Assembly (NCBI RefSeq): GCF_029227915.1
Contig: NC_079884.1
Span: 18,292,001 to 18,356,000, forward strand
Direction: 5' to 3'
Origin: Hydractinia symbiolongicarpus
Lineage: Eukaryota > Cnidaria > Hydrozoa > Anthoathecata > Hydractiniidae
Length of the DNA stretch: 64,000 nt
The position numbers and the translations under genes are program-made. Positions 37,663-49,955 of the stretch are shown here, piece by piece; within the stretch, counting starts at the first letter, position 1; each line of letters opens with the position of its first letter. The notes below the pieces were generated by a model. It ran no database searches. It was not told the DNA's origin and saw only the letters and a list, made by a program, of their open reading frames with translations.

Positions 37663-40600
37663 CATGGCCTTATAACACCGTCAACTACGTGTACAGGCCT
37701 CTAAAAGATGTTATATGACCTTTTGCCTCCTATTATGGTCCTTGCACGTATATCACGTCGTTCCACGTGTCCGTGCAGGTTGGCATTGGTCTAATCCTTC
37801 CATTATCAATGTACTACGACGTCCCAAATCATTTACATTGCGCAATACCCTTATAACACCGTCAACTACGTGTACAGGCCTCTAAAGGCTGTTATATGAA
37901 CTTTTGCCGCCTTATAATGGCCTAACAAATAAATCACGTGCGCAATAGCCTTATAACACCGTCAACTACGCGCACAGTCCTCTAAAGTCTGTTATATTAC
38001 CTTATGGCGCCTAATAATGACGTTACACATAAATCACGTGGTTCCGCGTGTCTACACTGGTTACCATTGGTTTATTCCCTCGACACTCAATGGACTACAT
38101 TGTCTTAAGTCTATCTACATTGCTGCATGACGTTATAACACCGTTAACTACATGTGCGTGCCTCTAAGGGCTGTTATATGACCTTTTGCCGCCTAATAAC
38201 GGCCTTACACGTAAATCACGTGGTTCCACGTGTCTGTTCAGGTTGCCATTGGTCTAGCCCTACCACTACGAATGTACTAGGACGTCCCAAATCGTTTTAC
38301 ATTGCTGAATAGCCTTATAACACCGTCAACTACGTGAGCAGCCCTCTAAATGTTTTATATGGCCTTTTGCCGCGTAATAATGGCCTTATCCATAAATCAC
38401 GTCGTTCGACACGTCTGTGCAAGTTTCCATTAGTCTAGTCCTTTCACTATGAATATACTACGACGTCCCAAGTTGTTTTCCATTGTGCCATGGCCTTATA
38501 ATATAACACCGTCAACTACGCGTACAGTCCTCTAAAGTCTGTTATATGACCTTTTGCCGCCTAATAATGGCCTTACACATCAATTACGTCGTTCCCCATG
38601 TCTACACTGGTTACCATTGGTTTATTCCTCGACACTCAATGGACTACAACGTCCTATGTCTATATACATGGCTTTATGACGTTATAACACCGTCAACTAC
38701 GTGTACAGATCTCTAAAGCTTGTTTTATGACGTTTTGCCGCCTAATAATGGCGTTACACGTAAATCACGTGGTTCCGCGTGTCTGCACTGGTTCCAATTG
38801 GTCTAGTTGTTTCACTATCAATGTACTACGACGTCCCAAGTTCTTTTCCATTGCGACATGGCCATGTAACATCGTCAACTAAGCGTACATATCCTCTAAA
38901 GTCTGTTAAATGACATTTTGCCCCCTAACAATGGCCTTACACGTAAATCACGTGGTTCCACGTGTCTGCACTGCTTACCATTTGTTTATTCCCTCGACAC
39001 TCAATGAACTACAACGTCCGAAGTCTATTTCCATTTGCTGCATGACGTTATAGCACCGTCAACTACATGTACATGCCTCTAAAGGCTGTTATATCACCTT
39101 TTGCCGCCTAACAATGGCCTTACACGTAATTCACGTGGTTCCACGTGTCTGTTCAGGTTGCCATTGGTCTAGTCCTACCACTACGAATGTACTACGACGT
39201 CCCAAATTGTTTTACATTGCGGAATAGCCTTATAACACCGTCAACTACATGAACAGGCCTCTAAAGACTGTTATATCACCTTTTGCCGCCTAATAATGGC
39301 CTTATACATAAATCACGTCGTTCCACATGTCTGGGCAAGTTGCCATTGGTCTAGTCCTTTCACTATCAATGCACTACGACGTTCAAAGTTGTTTTCCATG
39401 GTGCCATGACATTATAACACCGTCAACTACGTGTACAGGCCTCTAAAGGCTGTTATATGACCTTTTACCGCCTATTAATGGCCCTATGCATAAATCACGT
39501 CGTTCCACATGTCTGGGCAAGTTGCCATTGGTCTAGTCCTTTCACTATGAATACACTACGACGTCCCAAGTTCTTTTCTATTGCGCAATAGCCTTATAAC
39601 ACCGTCAACTACGTAAACAGGCCTCTAAAGGCTGTTATATGACCTTTTGCCGCCTAATAATGGCCTAACACATCAATCACGTCGTTCCACATGTCTGGGC
39701 AAGTTGCCATTGGTCTGGTCCTTTCACTATCAATGCACTACGAGCTCCCAAATTCTTTTCCACTGCGCAATAGCCTTATAACACCGTCAACTACGCGCAC
39801 AGTCCTCTAAAGTCTGTTATATCACCTTATGGCGCCTAATAATGACGTTACACATAAATCACGTGGTTCCGCGTGTCTACACTGGTTACCACTGGCTTAT
39901 TCCCTCGACACTCAATGGACTACATTGTCCTAAGTCTATTTACATTGCTGCATGACGTTATAACACCGTTAACTACATGTGCATGCCTCTAAGGGCTGTT
40001 ATATGACCTTTTGCCGCCTAATAACGGCCTTACACATCAATCACGTCGTTCCACATGTCTGGGCAAGTTGCCATTGGTCCTGTCCTTTCACTCTCAATGC
40101 ACTACGTCGTCCCAAGTTGTTTTCCATTGTGCCATGGCCTTATAACACCGTCAACTACGTTTACAGGCCTCTAAAAGATGTTATATGACCTTTTGCCTCC
40201 TATTATCGTCCTTGCACGCATATCACGTCGTTCCACGTGTCCGTGGAGGTTGACATTGGTCTAGTCCTTCCACTATCAATGTACTACGACGTCCCAAATC
40301 ATTTACATTGCGCAATACCCTTATAACACCGTCAACTACGCTAACAGGCCTCTAAAGGCTGTTATATGAACTTTTGCCGCCTTATAATGGCCTAACAAAT
40401 AAATCACATCGTTCCACATGTCTGGGCAAGTTGCCATTGGTCTAGTCCTTTCACTATCAACAGACTACGACGTCCCAAGTTGTTTTCCATTGCGCCATGG
40501 CCCTGTAACACCGTCAACTCAGTGTACAATCCTCTCAATGCTGTAATATGGCATTCTGCTGTCTAATAAAGATCTCATGCGTAAATCAGGTGGTTCCGAG

Positions 40601-42680
40601 TGTCTGTTCAGGTTGCCATTGGTCTAGTCCTACCACTACGAATACACTACGACGTCCCAACTCGTTTTACATTGCGGAATAGCCTTATAACGCCGTCAAC
40701 TACGTGAGCAGCCCTCTAAAGGTTTTTATATGGCCTTTTGCCGCGTAATAATGGCCTTATCCATAAATCACGCTGTTCGACACGTCTGCGCAAGTTACCA
40801 TTGGGATACTCCTTCCACTCTCAATGGACTAAGAAGTCACAAGTCGTTTTCCATTGCGCAATGACGTTATAACACCGTCAAATACATGTACAGGTCTCTA
40901 AAGGTTGTTATATGACCGTTTGCCACCTAATAATGGCCTTACACATAAATCACGTCGCTCCACATGTCTGTTCAGGTTGCCATTGGTCTAGTCCTACCAC
41001 TACGAATATACTACGACGTCCCAAATCGTTTTACATAACGGAATAGCCTTATAACGCCGTCAACTACGTGAGGAGCCCTCTACAGGTTTTTAGATGGCCT
41101 TTTGCCGCCTAATAATGGCCTTACACATAAATCACGTCGCTCCACATGTCTGGGCAAGTTGCCATTGGTCTGCTCCTTTAACTCTCAATGCACTACGACG
41201 TCCCAAGTTGTTTTCCATTGTGCCATGACATTATAACACCGCCAACTACGTGTACAGGCCTCTAAAGCCTAATATATGACCTTTTGCCGCCTAATTATGG
41301 CCTTACACATAAATCACGTGGTTCCACATGTCTGGGCAAGTTGCCATTGGTCTAGTCCTTCCACTGTTAATGTACTACGACGTCCTAAGTCGTTTTCGAA
41401 TGCGCAATGACGTTATAACACCGTCAAATACATGTACAGGTCTCTAAAGGTTGTTATATGACCGTTTGCCACCTAATAATGGCCTTACACATAAATCACG
41501 TCGCTCCACGTGTCTGTTCAGGTTGCCATTGCTCTAGTCCTACCACTACAAATGTACTACGACGTCCCAAATCGTTTTACATTGCTGAATAGCCTTATAA
41601 CACCGCCAACTACGTGAGCAGCCCTCTAAAGGTTTTTATATGGCCTTTTGCCGCGTAATAATGGCCTTATCCATAAATCACGTCGCTCCACATGTCTGTG
41701 CAGGTTGCCATTGGTCCAGTCCTTCCACTGTTAATGTACTACGACGTCCTAAGTCGTTTTCGATTGCGTCATGACGCTATAACACCGTCAACTACGCGTA
41801 CAGTCCTCTAAAGTCTGTTATATCACCTTTTGGCGCCTAATAATGACCTTACACATAAATCACGTGGTTCCGCGCGTCTCCACTGGTTACCATTGGTTTA
41901 TTCCCTCAACACTCAATGTACTACAACGTCCCAAGTCTACTTCCATTGCTGCATGACGTTATAACACCGCCAACTACATGTGCATGCCTCTAAGGGTTGT
42001 TATATAACCTTTTGCCGCCTAATAACGGCCTTACACGTAAATCACGTAGTTCCACGTGTCTGTTCAGGTTGCCATTGGTCTAGTCCTACCTCTATGAATG
42101 TAGTACGACGTCCCAAATCGTTTTACATTGCGCAATAGCCTTATAACACAGTCAACTACGTGAACAGGTCTCTAAAGGTTGTTATATAACCTTTTGACGC
42201 CTAATAATGGCCTTATACATCAATCACGTCGTTCCCCACGTCTACACTGGTTACCATTGGTTTATTCCTCGACACTCAATGGACTACAACGTCCTAAGTC
42301 TATATACATGGCTTTATGACGTTATAACACCGTCAACTACGTGTACAGATCTCTAAAGCTTGTTTTATGACGTTTTGCCGCCTAATAATGGCGTTACACG
42401 TAAATCACGTGGTTCCGCGTGTCTGCACTGGTTCCAATTGGTCTAGTCGTTTCACTATCAATGTACTACGACGTCCCAAGTTCTTTTCCATTGCGACATG
42501 GCCATGTAACATCGTCAACTAAGCGTACATATCCTCTAAAGTCTGTTAAATGACATTTTGCCCCCTAACAATGGCCTTACACGTAAATCACGTGGTTCCA
42601 CGTGTCTGCACTGCTTACCATTTGTTTATTCCCTCGACACTCAATGAACTACAACGTCCGAAGTCTATTTCCATTTGCTG
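37663..42680 (+). repeat. 5018-bp duplicated segment, copy 2
   Basis: Near-identical to copy 1; 'tctagttgttt' near 38803 versus 'tctagtcgttt' near 33786 is one of the few differences. After 42680 the sequence continues with 'catgacgttatagc', as after 34022 and 39040, so the end of this copy is also the start of another 3640-bp unit. Confidence 0.93.
39041..42680 (+). repeat. 3640-bp 20-mer, copy b
   Basis: Second complete 20-mer, matching 34023-37662 at 5018 bp and 42681 onward at 3640 bp. It serves as the uninterrupted reference from which the 13-mer (offset 180-2544) and the deleted units further right can be derived. Confidence 0.9.
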
Positions 42681-42860
42681 CATGACGTTATAGCACCGTC
42701 AACTACATGTACATGCCTCTAAAGGCTGTTATATCACCTTTTGCCGCCTAACAATGGCCTTACACGTAATTCACGTGGTTCCACGTGTCTGTTCAGGTTG
42801 CCATTGGTCTAGTCCTACCACTACGAATGTACTACGACGTCCCAAATTGTTTTACATTGC

Positions 42861-45225
42861 GGAATAGCCTTATAACACCGTCAACTACATGAACAGGCCT
42901 CTAAAGACTGTTATATCACCTTTTGCCGCCTAATAATGGCCTTATACATAAATCACGTCGTTCCACATGTCTGGGCAAGTTGCCATTGGTCTAGTCCTTT
43001 CACTATCAATGCACTACGACGTTCAAAGTTGTTTTCCATGGTGCCATGACATTATAACACCGTCAACTACGTGTACAGGCCTCTAAAGGCTGTTATATGA
43101 CCTTTTACCGCCTATTAATGGCCCTATGCATAAATCACGTCGTTCCACATGTCTGGGCAAGTTGCCATTGGTCTAGTCCTTTCACTATGAATACACTACG
43201 ACGTCCCAAGTTCTTTTCTATTGCGCAATAGCCTTATAACACCGTCAACTACGTAAACAGGCCTCTAAAGGCTGTTATATGACCTTTTGCCGCCTAATAA
43301 TGGCCTAACACATCAATCACGTCGTTCCACATGTCTGGGCAAGTTGCCATTGGTCTGATCCTTTCACTATCAATGCACTACGACCTCCCAAATTCTTTTC
43401 CACTGCGCAATAGCCTTATAACACCGTCAACTACGCGCACAGTCCTCTAAAGTCTGTTATGTCACCTTATGGCGCCTAATAATGACGTTACACATAAATC
43501 ACGATGTTCCGCGTGTCTACACTGGTTACCACTGGCTTATTCCCTCGACACTCAATGGACTACATTGTCCTAAGTCTATTTACATTGCTGCATGACGTTA
43601 TAACACCGTTAACTACATGTGCATGCCTCTAAGGGCTGTTATATGACCTTTTGCCGCCTAATAACGGCCTTACACATCAATCACGTCGTTCCACATGTCT
43701 GGGCAAGTTGCCATTGGTCCTGTCCTTTCACTCTCAATGCACTACGTCGTCCCAAGTTGTTTTCCATTGTGCCATGGCCTTATAACACCGTCAACTACGT
43801 TTACAGGCCTCTAAAAGATGTTATATGACCTTTTGCCTCCTATTATCGTCCTTGCACGCATATCACGTCGTTCCACGTGTCCGTGGAGGTTGACATTGGT
43901 CTAGTCCTTCCACTATCAATGTACTACGACGTCCCAAATCATTTACATTGCGCAATACCCTTATAACACCGTCAACTACGCTAACAGGCCACTAAAGGCT
44001 GTTATATGAACTTTTGCCGCCTTATAATGGCCTAACAAATAAATCACATCGTTCCACATGTCTGGGCAAGTTGCCATTGGTCTAGTCCTTTCACTATCAA
44101 CAGACTACGACGTCCCAAGTTGTTTTCCATTGCGCCATGGCCCTGTAACACCGTCAACTCAGTGTACAATCCTCTCAATGCTGTAATATGGCATTCTGCT
44201 GTCTAATAAAGATCTCATGCGTAAATCAGGTGGTTCCGAGTGTCTGTTCAGGTTGCCATTGGTCTAGTCCTACCACTACGAATACACTACGACGTCCCAA
44301 CTCGTTTTACATTGCGGAATAGCCTTATAACGCCGTCAACTACGTGAGCAGCCCTCTAAAGGTTTTTATATGGCCTTTTGCCGCGTAATAATGGCCTTAT
44401 CCATAAATCACGCTGTTCGACACGTCTGCGCAAGTTACCATTGGGATACTCCTTCCACTCTCAATGGACTAAGAAGTCACAAGTCGTTTTCCATTGCGCA
44501 ATGACGTTATAACACCGTCAAATACATGTACAGGTCTCTAAAGGTTGTTATATGACCGTTTGCCACCTAATAATGGCCTTACACATAAATCACGTCGCTC
44601 CACATGTCTGTTCAGGTTGCCATTGGTCTAGTCCTACCACTACGAATATACTACGACGTCCCAAATCGTTTTACATTACGGAATAGCCTTATAACGCCGT
44701 CAACTACGTGAGGAGCCCTCTACAGGTTTTTAGATGGCCTTTTGCCGCCTAATAATGGCCTTACACATAAATCACGTCGCTCCACATGTCTGGGCAAGTT
44801 GCCATTGGTCTGCTCCTTTAACTCTCAATGCACTACGACGTCCCAAGTTGTTTTCCATTGTGCCATGACATTATAACACAGCCAACTACGTGTACAGGCC
44901 TCTAAAGCCTAATATATGACCTTTTGCCGCCTAATTATGGCCTTACACATAAATCACGTGGTTCCACATGTCTGGGCAAGTTGCCATTGGTCTAGTCCTT
45001 CCACTGTTAATGTACTACGACGTCCTAAGTCGTTTTCGAATGCGCAATGACGTTATAACACCGTCAAATACATGTACAGGTCTCTAAAGGTTGTTATATG
45101 ACCGTTTGCCACCTAATAATGGCCTTACACATAAATCACGTCGCTCCACGTGTCTGTTCAGGTTGCCATTGCTCTAGTCCTACCACTACAAATGTACTAC
45201 GACGTCCCAAATCGTTTTACATTGC
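42861..45225 (+). repeat. 2365-bp 13-mer, copy 1
   Basis: First of four tandem 13-mers (13 x 182 minus 1). It already shows variants common to all four and different from the parent 20-mer: 'tctgatcc' near 43356, 'ttatgtcacc' near 43457, 'tacattacgg' near 44673 and 'aacacagcc' near 44876. The amplification therefore started from one mutated unit. Confidence 0.95.
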
Positions 45226-47590
45226 GGAATAGCCTTATAACACCGTCAACTACATGAACAGGCCTCTAAAGACTGTTATATCACCTTTTGCCGCCTAATA
45301 ATGGCCTTATACATAAATCACGTCGTTCCACATGTCTGGGCAAGTTGCCATTGGTCTAGTCCTTTCACTATCAATGCACTACGACGTTCAAAGTTGTTTT
45401 CCATGGTGCCATGACATTATAACACCGTCAACTACGTGTACAGGCCTCTAAAGGCTGTTATATGACCTTTTACCGCCTATTAATGGCCCAATGCATAAAT
45501 CACGTCGTTCCACATGTCTGGGCAAGTTGCCATTGGTCTAGTCCTTTCACTATGAATACACTACGACGTCCCAAGTTCTTTTCTATTGCGCAATAGCCTT
45601 ATAACACCGTCAACTACGTAAACAGGCCTCTAAAGGCTGTTATATGACCTTTTGCCGCCTAATAATGGCCTAACACATCAATCACGTCGTTCCACATGTC
45701 TGGGCAAGTTGCCATTGGTCTGATCCTTTCACTATCAATGCACTACGACCTCCCAAATTCTTTTCCACTGCGCAATAGCCTTATAACACCGTCAACTACG
45801 CGCACAGTCCTCTAAAGTCTGTTATGTCACCTTATGGCGCCTAATAATGACGTTACACATAAATCACGATGTTCCGCGTGTCTACACTGGTTACCACTGG
45901 CTTATTCCCTCGACACTCAATGGACTACATTGTCCTAAGTCTATTTACATTGCTGCATGACGTTATAACACCGTTAACTACATGTGCATGCCTCTAAGGG
46001 CTGTTATATGACCTTTTGCCGCCTAATAACGGCCTTACACATCAATCACGTCGTTCCACATGTCTGGGCAAGTTGCCATTGGTCCTGTCCTTTCACTCTC
46101 AATGCACTACGTCGTCCCAAGTTGTTTTCCATTGTGCCATGGCCTTATAACACCGTCAACTACGTTTACAGGCCTCTAAAAGATGTTATATGACCTTTTG
46201 CCTCCTATTATCGTCCTTGCACGCATATCACGTCGTTCCACGTGTCCGTGGAGGTTGACATTGGTCTAGTCCTTCCACTATCAATGTACTACGACGTCCC
46301 AAATCATTTACATTGCGCAATACCCTTATAACACCGTCAACTACGCTAACAGGCCACTAAAGGCTGTTATATGAACTTTTGCCGCCTTATAATGGCCTAA
46401 CAAATAAATCACATCGTTCCACATGTCTGGGCAAGTTGCCATTGGTCTAGTCCTTTCACTATCAACAGACTACGACGTCCCAAGTTGTTTTCCATTGCGC
46501 CATGGCCCTGTAACACCGTCAACTCAGTGTACAATCCTCTCAATGCTGTAATATGGCATTCTGCTGTCTAATAAAGATCTCATGCGTAAATCAGGTGGTT
46601 CCGAGTGTCTGTTCAGGTTGCCATTGGTCTAGTCCTACCACTACGAATACACTACGACGTCCCAACTCGTTTTACATTGCGGAATAGCCTTATAACGCCG
46701 TCAACTACGTGAGCAGCCCTCTAAAGGTTTTTATATGGCCTTTTGCCGCGTAATAATGGCCTTATCCATAAATCACGCTGTTCGACACGTCTGCGCAAGT
46801 TACCATTGGGATACTCCTTCCACTCTCAATGGACTAAGAAGTCACAAGTCGTTTTCCATTGCGCAATGACGTTATAACACCGTCAAATACATGTACAGGT
46901 CTCTAAAGGTTGTTATATGACCGTTTGCCACCTAATAATGGCCTTACACATAAATCACGTCGCTCCACATGTCTGTTCAGGTTGCCATTGGTCTAGTCCT
47001 ACCACTACGAATATACTACGACGTCCCAAATCGTTTTACATTACGGAATAGCCTTATAACGCCGTCAACTACGTGAGGAGCCCTCTACAGGTTTTTAGAT
47101 GGCCTTTTGCCGCCTAATAATGGCCTTACACATAAATCACGTCGCTCCACATGTCTGGGCAAGTTGCCATTGGTCTGCTCCTTTAACTCTCAATGCACTA
47201 CGACGTCCCAAGTTGTTTTCCATTGTGCCATGACATTATAACACAGCCAACTACGTGTACAGGCCTCTAAAGCCTAATATATCACCTTTTGCCGCCTAAT
47301 TATGGCCTTACACATAAATCACGTGGTTCCACATGTCTGGGCAAGTTGCCATTGGTCTAGTCCTTCCACTGTTAATGTACTACGACGTCCTAAGTCGTTT
47401 TCGAATGCGCAATGACGTTATAACACCGTCAAATACATGTACAGGTCTCTAAAGGTTGTTATATGACCGTTTGCCACCTAATAATGGCCTTACACATAAA
47501 TCACGTCGCTCCACGTGTCTGTTCAGGTTGCCATTGCTCTAGTCCTACCACTACAAATGTACTACGACGTCCCAAATCGTTTTACATTGC
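45226..47590 (+). repeat. 2365-bp 13-mer, copy 2
   Basis: The left part shares 'gcccaatgc' (near 45486) with copy 3, while the right part shares 'cacgatgttcc' and 'ggccactaaagg' with copy 1, so it is a mosaic. Private change: 'atatcacc' near 47280 where the others have 'atatgacc'. Confidence 0.95.
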
Positions 47591-49955
47591 GGAATAGCCT
47601 TATAACACCGTCAACTACATGAACAGGCCTCTAAAGACTGTTATATCACCTTTTGCCGCCTAATAATGGCCTTATACATAAATCACGTCGTTCCACATGT
47701 CTGGGCAAGTTGCCATTGGTCTAGTCCTTTCACTATCAATGCACTACGACGTTCAAAGTTGTTTTCCATGGTGCCATGACATTATAACACCGTCAACTAC
47801 GTGTACAGGCCTCTAAAGGCTGTTATATGACCTTTTACCGCCTATTAATGGCCCAATGCATAAATCACGTCGTTCCACATGTCTGGGCAAGTTGCCATTG
47901 GTCTAGTCCTTTCACTATGAATACACTACGACGTCCCAAGTTCTTTTCTATTGCGCAATAGCCTTATAACACCGTCAACTACGTAAACAGGCCTCTAAAG
48001 GCTGTTATATGACCTTTTGCCGCCTAATAATGGCCTAACACATCAATCACGTCGTTCCACATGTCTGGGCAAGTTGCCATTGGTCTGATCCTTTCACTAT
48101 CAATGCACTACGACCTCCCAAATTCTTTTCCACTGCGCAATAGCCTTATAACACCGTCAACTACGCGCACAGTCCTCTAAAGTCTGTTATGTCACCTTAT
48201 GGCGCCTAATAATGACGTTACACATAAATCACGTGGTTCCGCGTGTCTACACTGGTTACCACTGGCTTATTCCCTCGACACTCAATGGACTACATTGTCC
48301 TAAGTCTATTTACATTGCTGCATGACGTTATAACACCGTTAACTACATGTGCATGCCTCTAAGGGCTGTTATATGACCTTTTGCCGCCTAATAACGGCCT
48401 TACACATCAATCACGTCGTTCCACATGTCTGGGCAAGTTGCCATTGGTCCTGTCCTTTCACTCTCAATGCACTACGTCGTCCCAAGTTGTTTTCCATTGT
48501 GCCATGGCCTTATAACACCGTCAACTACGTTTACAGGCCTCTAAAAGATGTTATATGACCTTTTGCCTCCTATTATCGTCCTTGCACGCATATCACGTCG
48601 TTCCACGTGTCCGTGGAGGTTGACATTGGTCTAGTCCTTCCACTATCAATGTACTACGACGTCCCAAATCATTTACATTGCGCAATACCCTTATAACACC
48701 GTCAACTACGCTAACAGGCCTCTAAAGGCTGTTATATGAACTTTTGCCGCCTTATAATGGCCTAACAAATAAATCACATCGTTCCACATGTCTGGGCAAG
48801 TTGCCATTGGTCTAGTCCTTTCACTATCAACAGACTACGACGTCCCAAGTTGTTTTCCATTGCGCCATGGCCCTGTAACACCGTCAACTCAGTGTACAAT
48901 CCTCTCAATGCTGTAATATGGCATTCTGCTGTCTAATAAAGATCTCATGCGTAAATCAGGTGGTTCCGAGTGTCTGTTCAGGTTGCCACTGGTCTAGTCC
49001 TACCACTACGAATACACTACGACGTCCCAACTCGTTTTACATTGCGGAATAGCCTTATAACGCCGTCAACTACGTGAGCAGCCCTCTAAAGGTTTTTATA
49101 TGGCCTTTTGCCGCGTAATAATGGCCTTATCCATAAATCACGCTGTTCGACACGTCTGCGCAAGTTACCATTGGGATACTCCTTCCACTCTCAATGGACT
49201 AAGAAGTCACAAGTCGTTTTCCATTGCGCAATGACGTTATAACACCGTCAAATACATGTACAGGTCTCTAAAGGTTGTTATATGACCGTTTGCCACCTAA
49301 TAATGGCCTTACACATAAATCACGTCGCTCCACATGTCTGTTCAGGTTGCCATTGGTCTAGTCCTACCACTACGAATATACTACGACGTCCCAAATCGTT
49401 TTACATTACGGAATAGCCTTATAACGCCGTCAACTACGTGAGGAGCCCTCTACAGGTTTTTAGATGGCCTTTTGCCGCCTAATAATGGCCTTACACATAA
49501 ATCACGTCGCTCCACATGTCTGGGCAAGTTGCCATTGGTCTGCTCCTTTAACTCTCAATGCACTACGACGTCCCAAGTTGTTTTCCATTGTGCCATGACA
49601 TTATAACACAGCCAACTACGTGTACAGGCCTCTAAAGCCTAATATATGACCTTTTGCCGCCTAATTATGGCCTTACACATAAATCACGTGGTTCCACATG
49701 TCTGGGCAAGTTGCCATTGGTCTAGTCCTTCCACTGTTAATGTACTACGACGTCCTAAGTCGTTTTCGAATGCGCAATGACGTTATAACACCGTCAAATA
49801 CATGTACAGGTCTCTAAAGGTTGTTATATGACCGTTTGCCACCTAATAATGGCCTTACACATAAATCACGTCGCTCCACGTGTCTGTTCAGGTTGCCATT
49901 GCTCTAGTCCTACCACTACAAATGTACTACGACGTCCCAAATCGTTTTACATTGC
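47591..49955 (+). repeat. 2365-bp 13-mer, copy 3
   Basis: It shares 'gcccaatgc' with copy 2 but has 'cacgtggttccgc' (48231) and 'ggcctctaaagg' like copy 4. Private change: 'gccactggtc' near 48986. Confidence 0.95.

Noticed and set aside
37655-37670. A transposon end or target-site duplication at the 5018-bp joint
   Set aside because: The joint lies at homologous monomer positions sharing only 'catg' and shows no terminal repeats; unequal exchange is enough.
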